Assembly (NCBI RefSeq): GCF_000478275.1
Contig: NZ_ASJB01000042.1
Coordinates: 1-64,000, forward strand
Source: Amycolatopsis orientalis DSM 40040 = KCTC 9412
GTDB lineage: Bacteria; Actinomycetota; Actinomycetes; Mycobacteriales; Pseudonocardiaceae
Reading direction: 5' to 3'
Length of the DNA: 64,000 bases
A program made the translations under genes and the position numbers. This document shows positions 63,801 through 64,000 of this stretch, piece after piece (position 1 is the first letter of the stretch; the number at the start of each line of letters is the position of its first letter). Under the pieces are notes generated by a model. The model was not told the origin of the DNA. It searched no databases and worked only from the letters and a program-made list of their open reading frames with translations.

Positions 63801-64000
63801 CCGATCGGCAGCACCCCGCCGACCCCGTCCGGGGCAACGGTCTCGTGCTGCGTGGCGCACAACGTCACCTCGGTCGGCCCGTACAACTGCCGAACCCTGA
63901 CCCCGGGATTCGACTCCAGCACCCGCCGCACCGAACCGGCCGGAACCACGTCACCACCCGTCAGCACCTCACGCAGACCTGCGAAGCAAGCCGCGTCCTC
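54665..64000 (-). CDS. NRPS, 5'-partial at the window edge (positions 6-9)
   Basis: The C-terminal 3111 residues of a longer synthetase whose front lies beyond the right edge. Domains in order: partial A (Hpg)-T, C(LCL)-A(Hpg)-T, C(dual)-[A remnant]-T, C(LCL)-A(Phe)-T. It ends with a short charged tail (HEKEF) that may dock to the next protein, and its stop overlaps that protein's start. The third module has lost its A domain except for about 125 residues, so loading must come from another protein; the A-T protein at 24255-26846 fits. Ramoplanin's middle synthetase has the same gap at position 8. The other family modules (positions 3-5) are expected just outside the window. Confidence 0.95.
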   Translation of the reverse strand, partial: EDAACFAGLREVLTGGDVVPAGSVRRVLESNPGVRVRQLYGPTEVTLCATQHETVAPDGVGGVLPIGRPLDNTRVYVLDDALDVVPVGVAGELYVAGAGVSRGYLHRPLWTAERFVACPFDGAGGRMYRTGDRVKWDAEGRLVFVGRADGQVKIRGFRVEPGEVEAVLAGHPAAAQAAVVVREDVPGDKRLVGYVVPRDVSDVEPWRSYLSERLPDYLVPSAFVELDRFPVTVNGKVDRAALPAPEYAAGAGRAPANATEELLCQAFADVLGLPSAGMDDDFFALGGHSLLAMRLVSQVRLALSVEVPLRTLFDAPTPARLAARLTEVTAPGRVALVARERPEPMPLSFAQRRLWFLGRLEGPSATYNIPVALRLTGPLDRAAFAAALRDVAGRHEVLRTVFRTAGGEPYQCVLPVEESAFALDVAEVAAGELGDAIAEAAGHAFDLAAEPPIRASLFPVTPEEHVFVLVVHHIAGDGWSMEPLARDLSTAYAARLAGGSPTWKPLPVQYADYTLWQRELLGEDLMARQIAYWRDALDGAPEELDLPADRPRPAEGSRRGHPAGVEIPADLHRALLELARGEGVTVFMALQAGLAVTLSRHGAGTDIPIGVAVAGRADQALDELVGFFVNTLVLRTDLSGEPSFAEVLGRVRETSLSAFAHQDVPFERLVEELAPVRSLARHPLFQVLMTLQNTGRAGEPPLDLPGLRAVALPSAVKSLEVDLDLSLGESFDKAGAPAGISGTLLVSADLFDSGTAVLLTDRLVRVLRTMARDPRAPIASVDVLAADERRRILTEWNAMPVAVPEVSVPEAFARRAVADRDAVAVIAEGVRLGYGELDARADRLARVLAAAGVGPESVVAVLLERSADVVVTLLAVLKAGGAYLPLDTGWPVARMRAVAGDAGAGVLVVHDETAQHDLGIPAIRADAGTDVAVDLPGAVSPDGAAYVMYTSGSTGTPKGVVVSHRDVVRLAKDRCWGVTPRVLFHAPHAFDASSYELWVPLLSGGTVVVAPVERMDATVLRRLITDHALSHVHVTAGLFRVLADRDPRCFTGLREVLTGGDVVPPDAVRRVLEAVPGVRVRQLYGPTEVTLCATQYEVADPGAVAGVLPIGRPLDNTRVYVLDEGLRPVPVGVAGELYVAGAGVARGYLNRPLWTAERFVACPFGGTGERMYRTGDRVKWDSAGRLVFVGRVDEQVKIRGFRVEPAEVEAVLAGHPAVAQATVLVREDVPGDKRLVGYLVPADTGTSIADAVSAHTAERLPGYLVPSAFVELDALPLTVNGKVDRAALPGPRHDTGGGRAPATAQEELVCQAFAEILGLPAVGADDDFFALGGHSLSAVSLVEWLRHRGVSVSVRALFVTPTPAALAAVAGPEPVAVPPNLIPPDADEVTPGMLPLIDLTEAEIARVVEAVPGGAPNIQDVYPLAPLQEGIFFHHLMTDRGGDDVYAMPFVLRFGARQRLEAFLSALRQVIDRHDVYRTALVSDGLAEPVQVVWRHAELPVTEVTLDADGGDAVGQLLAAAGGWMDLRRAPLLTVHLAAEPGDGAGWLVLIRMHHLVQDHTALDIVLDEIKAILAGRADRLPAPAPFRDFVAQARLGVPEEAHREYFAGLVGDVTETTAPYGLLDVHGDGTETGQTRLTVDDGLATRVRALARSLGMSPATLFHLAWARLLAAVAGRDDVVFGTVLLGRSSVGADRVPGLFMNTLPVRVGLAGKPVGTALTELRDQLAELLVHEHAPLTLAQEAGGLPHGSPLFAALFNYRHARPVVVEPGDVLGDVETVFTQEHDNYPLSVSIDDDGVEFSVFVGVVRPVDADRFARLLHTSLAKLTTALEETPDLPLLSLDVLDVTGRARPEPGTGAGADRLARRLTAFGVRRESVVAIGVREPADLAVALAAVGRVGGGHVLVDPADPPEQVAATLTGAGALVLITTTEEAKSLPGWPRRLLLDEAEVEAPGRAVFVPQASAPGTGRAPATAHEELLCRVFAQVLGLERVGPDDDFFALGGNSLLATRLVSRVRSVLGVELSIRVLFETLTVARLAERLGQAETGRPALTARERPERPPVSFAQRRLWFVSQLEGSSASYSNTIALRLRGTLIPAALATALRDVIARHEVLRTVLPVEDGEPYQRILPIEEIDFRLPVVGVAAGEVADEIDRAAGYAFDFATEIPIRARLLRVAPDDHVLVLAVHHIATDGWSTAALARDLSVAYPARAAGQAPEWAPLPVQYADFALWQRDLLGDADAPESVLSRQLAFWRETLAGVPEEIPLPVDRPRPAVATHRGGEVMVELSSALHRRIVDLASAEQVTVFMVLQAGFAALLSRLGAGADVPIGTAVAGRTDDALDDLVGFFVNMLVLRTDVSGDPAFAELLRRVRETDLAAYAHQDLPFDRVVEEFVPERSLSRQPLFQVALDVRNAPEAELRLPGLEVSGEPVAHGVARYDLMLSLAERRDEEGAPDGMSGALEFGADVFDRSTAEALVARLVRLLEAAVAEPARPLSRIDLLTGAERRQVLGEGNPSGAGVSEATVPGLFAAQVARRGEAVALETGDTVLGYAELDARSDRLAAVLAGHGAGPESAVAVVLDRSVDLVIAFLAVLKAGAAYFPVDPVLPPERIEYVLGDARPVCVLTTIERRVSIPEGTAPPVVVLDAAEERKTAPVVPPLPDHPAYLIYTSGSTGRPKGVVVPHRGIAALVASQVERLAVTDESRVLQFASPGFDASVWELVMALCTGARLVVTEDLLSGAGLSEVVARHGVTHATLPPALLAASAPEDLAPVTTLVSAGEALTADVVRRWASGRRFVNAYGPSETTVCSSMSEPLSPSGPPDIGAAVLDTRVYVLDDALAPAPPGVRGELYVAGAGLARGYLGRTAMTAERFVACPFGSGQRMYRTGDRARWTTGGRLLFEGRVDDQLKIRGFRIEPDEIARVLAEHPAVADAAVVAREYRAGDRRLVAYLVRAEPGTDDLGEVLREYTLSRLPAYMVPVAFVELDALPLTVNGKLDRKALPAPGHGTAGAGRAPATREEELVCEAFAEILELPRVGPDDHFFALGGHSLLGTRLLSRIRAVAGAEVPLRVLFENPTAAEVAAWIVANAGTGKKTRPVLRPMREHEKEF
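57860..59850 (-). other. NRPS module 8: C(dual)-[A remnant]-T, loaded in trans
   Basis: Only about 660 residues long. After the C domain, 58085-58460 encodes a stub that still resembles the front of an A domain ([48 protein letters not shown]). All catalytic motifs from YTSGSTG onward are gone, and the frame runs straight into a carrier domain with GGNSLLA. An LCL C domain follows, so L-Thr is expected. Confidence 0.88.
59850..63005 (-). other. NRPS module 7: C(LCL)-A(Hpg)-T
   Basis: Full Hpg code D-A-Y-H-L-G-L-L-C-K. A dual-type C domain follows ([25 protein letters not shown]), so D-Hpg, matching ramoplanin position 7. Confidence 0.85.
63005..64000 (-). other. NRPS module 6 (partial): A(Hpg)-T
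   Basis: Only the second half of the A domain is inside. Visible pocket positions (L299, G301, L322, L330, C331 from EVLTGGD and [12 protein letters not shown]) match the Hpg domains downstream. The next C domain is LCL, so L-Hpg. Confidence 0.75.

Noticed and set aside
28503..64000. Thousands of bases of direct repeats in the NRPS region
   Set aside because: Most are homologous C, A and T domains repeated at about 3.2 kb spacing. Only the 127-base identical tract and the 81-base element go beyond that.

Overview
The window is high-GC actinomycete DNA. Gene content, GTG starts, ATGA stop/start overlaps and long intergenic hairpins fit Pseudonocardiales; an Amycolatopsis-like host is my inference, not proven by any marker gene here.

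The left 13 kb looks like ordinary chromosome. It holds an NB-ARC/TPR protein with a cyclase-like domain, a small lipoprotein, a broken VOC-family gene, a secreted protein of unknown function, a SARP/BTAD regulator, a NACHT-type NTPase, an FHA protein and a secreted GH10 xylanase. From about 13.3 kb to the right edge the window is most of a lipo(glyco)depsipeptide gene cluster.

The cluster begins on the + strand with a tightly overlapping set: MbtH-like protein, fatty acyl-AMP ligase and two acyl-CoA dehydrogenase-like proteins, which should activate and desaturate the N-acyl chain. Next come a GT39-type membrane mannosyltransferase (-), an orphan sensor domain plus NarL-type two-component pair (+), and a small secreted protein (-). 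The biosynthetic strand (-) then reads, right to left: an NRPS truncated by the window edge (54665-64000), an 8720-residue eight-module NRPS ending in a thioesterase (28503-54665), a type II thioesterase, an SDR and a free-standing A-T protein with a Thr code.

The gene order NRPS, NRPS-TE, type II TE, SDR, free A-T, the eight-module terminal NRPS, a module without a working A domain, and all readable specificity codes match the ramoplanin/enduracidin family. Read as positions 6-17 of that scaffold, the predicted chain is L-Hpg6, D-Hpg7, L-Thr8 (loaded in trans), L-Phe9, D-basic10, L-Hpg11, D-Thr12, L-Hpg13, Gly14, L-aliphatic15, D-basic16, L-Hpg17. There are no epimerization domains: D-residues are implied by dual epimerization/condensation-type C domains. 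The chain is ramoplanin-like (Phe9, Thr12, aliphatic 15, mannosyltransferase present). It differs at position 16, where the A domain is a close relative of the position-10 basic-residue domain instead of an Ala domain.

The most unusual sequence feature is an 81-bp intergenic-type repeat that sits in frame inside the position-10 adenylation domain. A second copy of the same element lies in non-coding DNA at 5092-5172. Three families of palindromes mark the intergenic spaces. The modules for positions 1-5, Hpg/Orn supply, halogenation, the acyl carrier protein and export are not in this window and presumably lie beyond the right edge.
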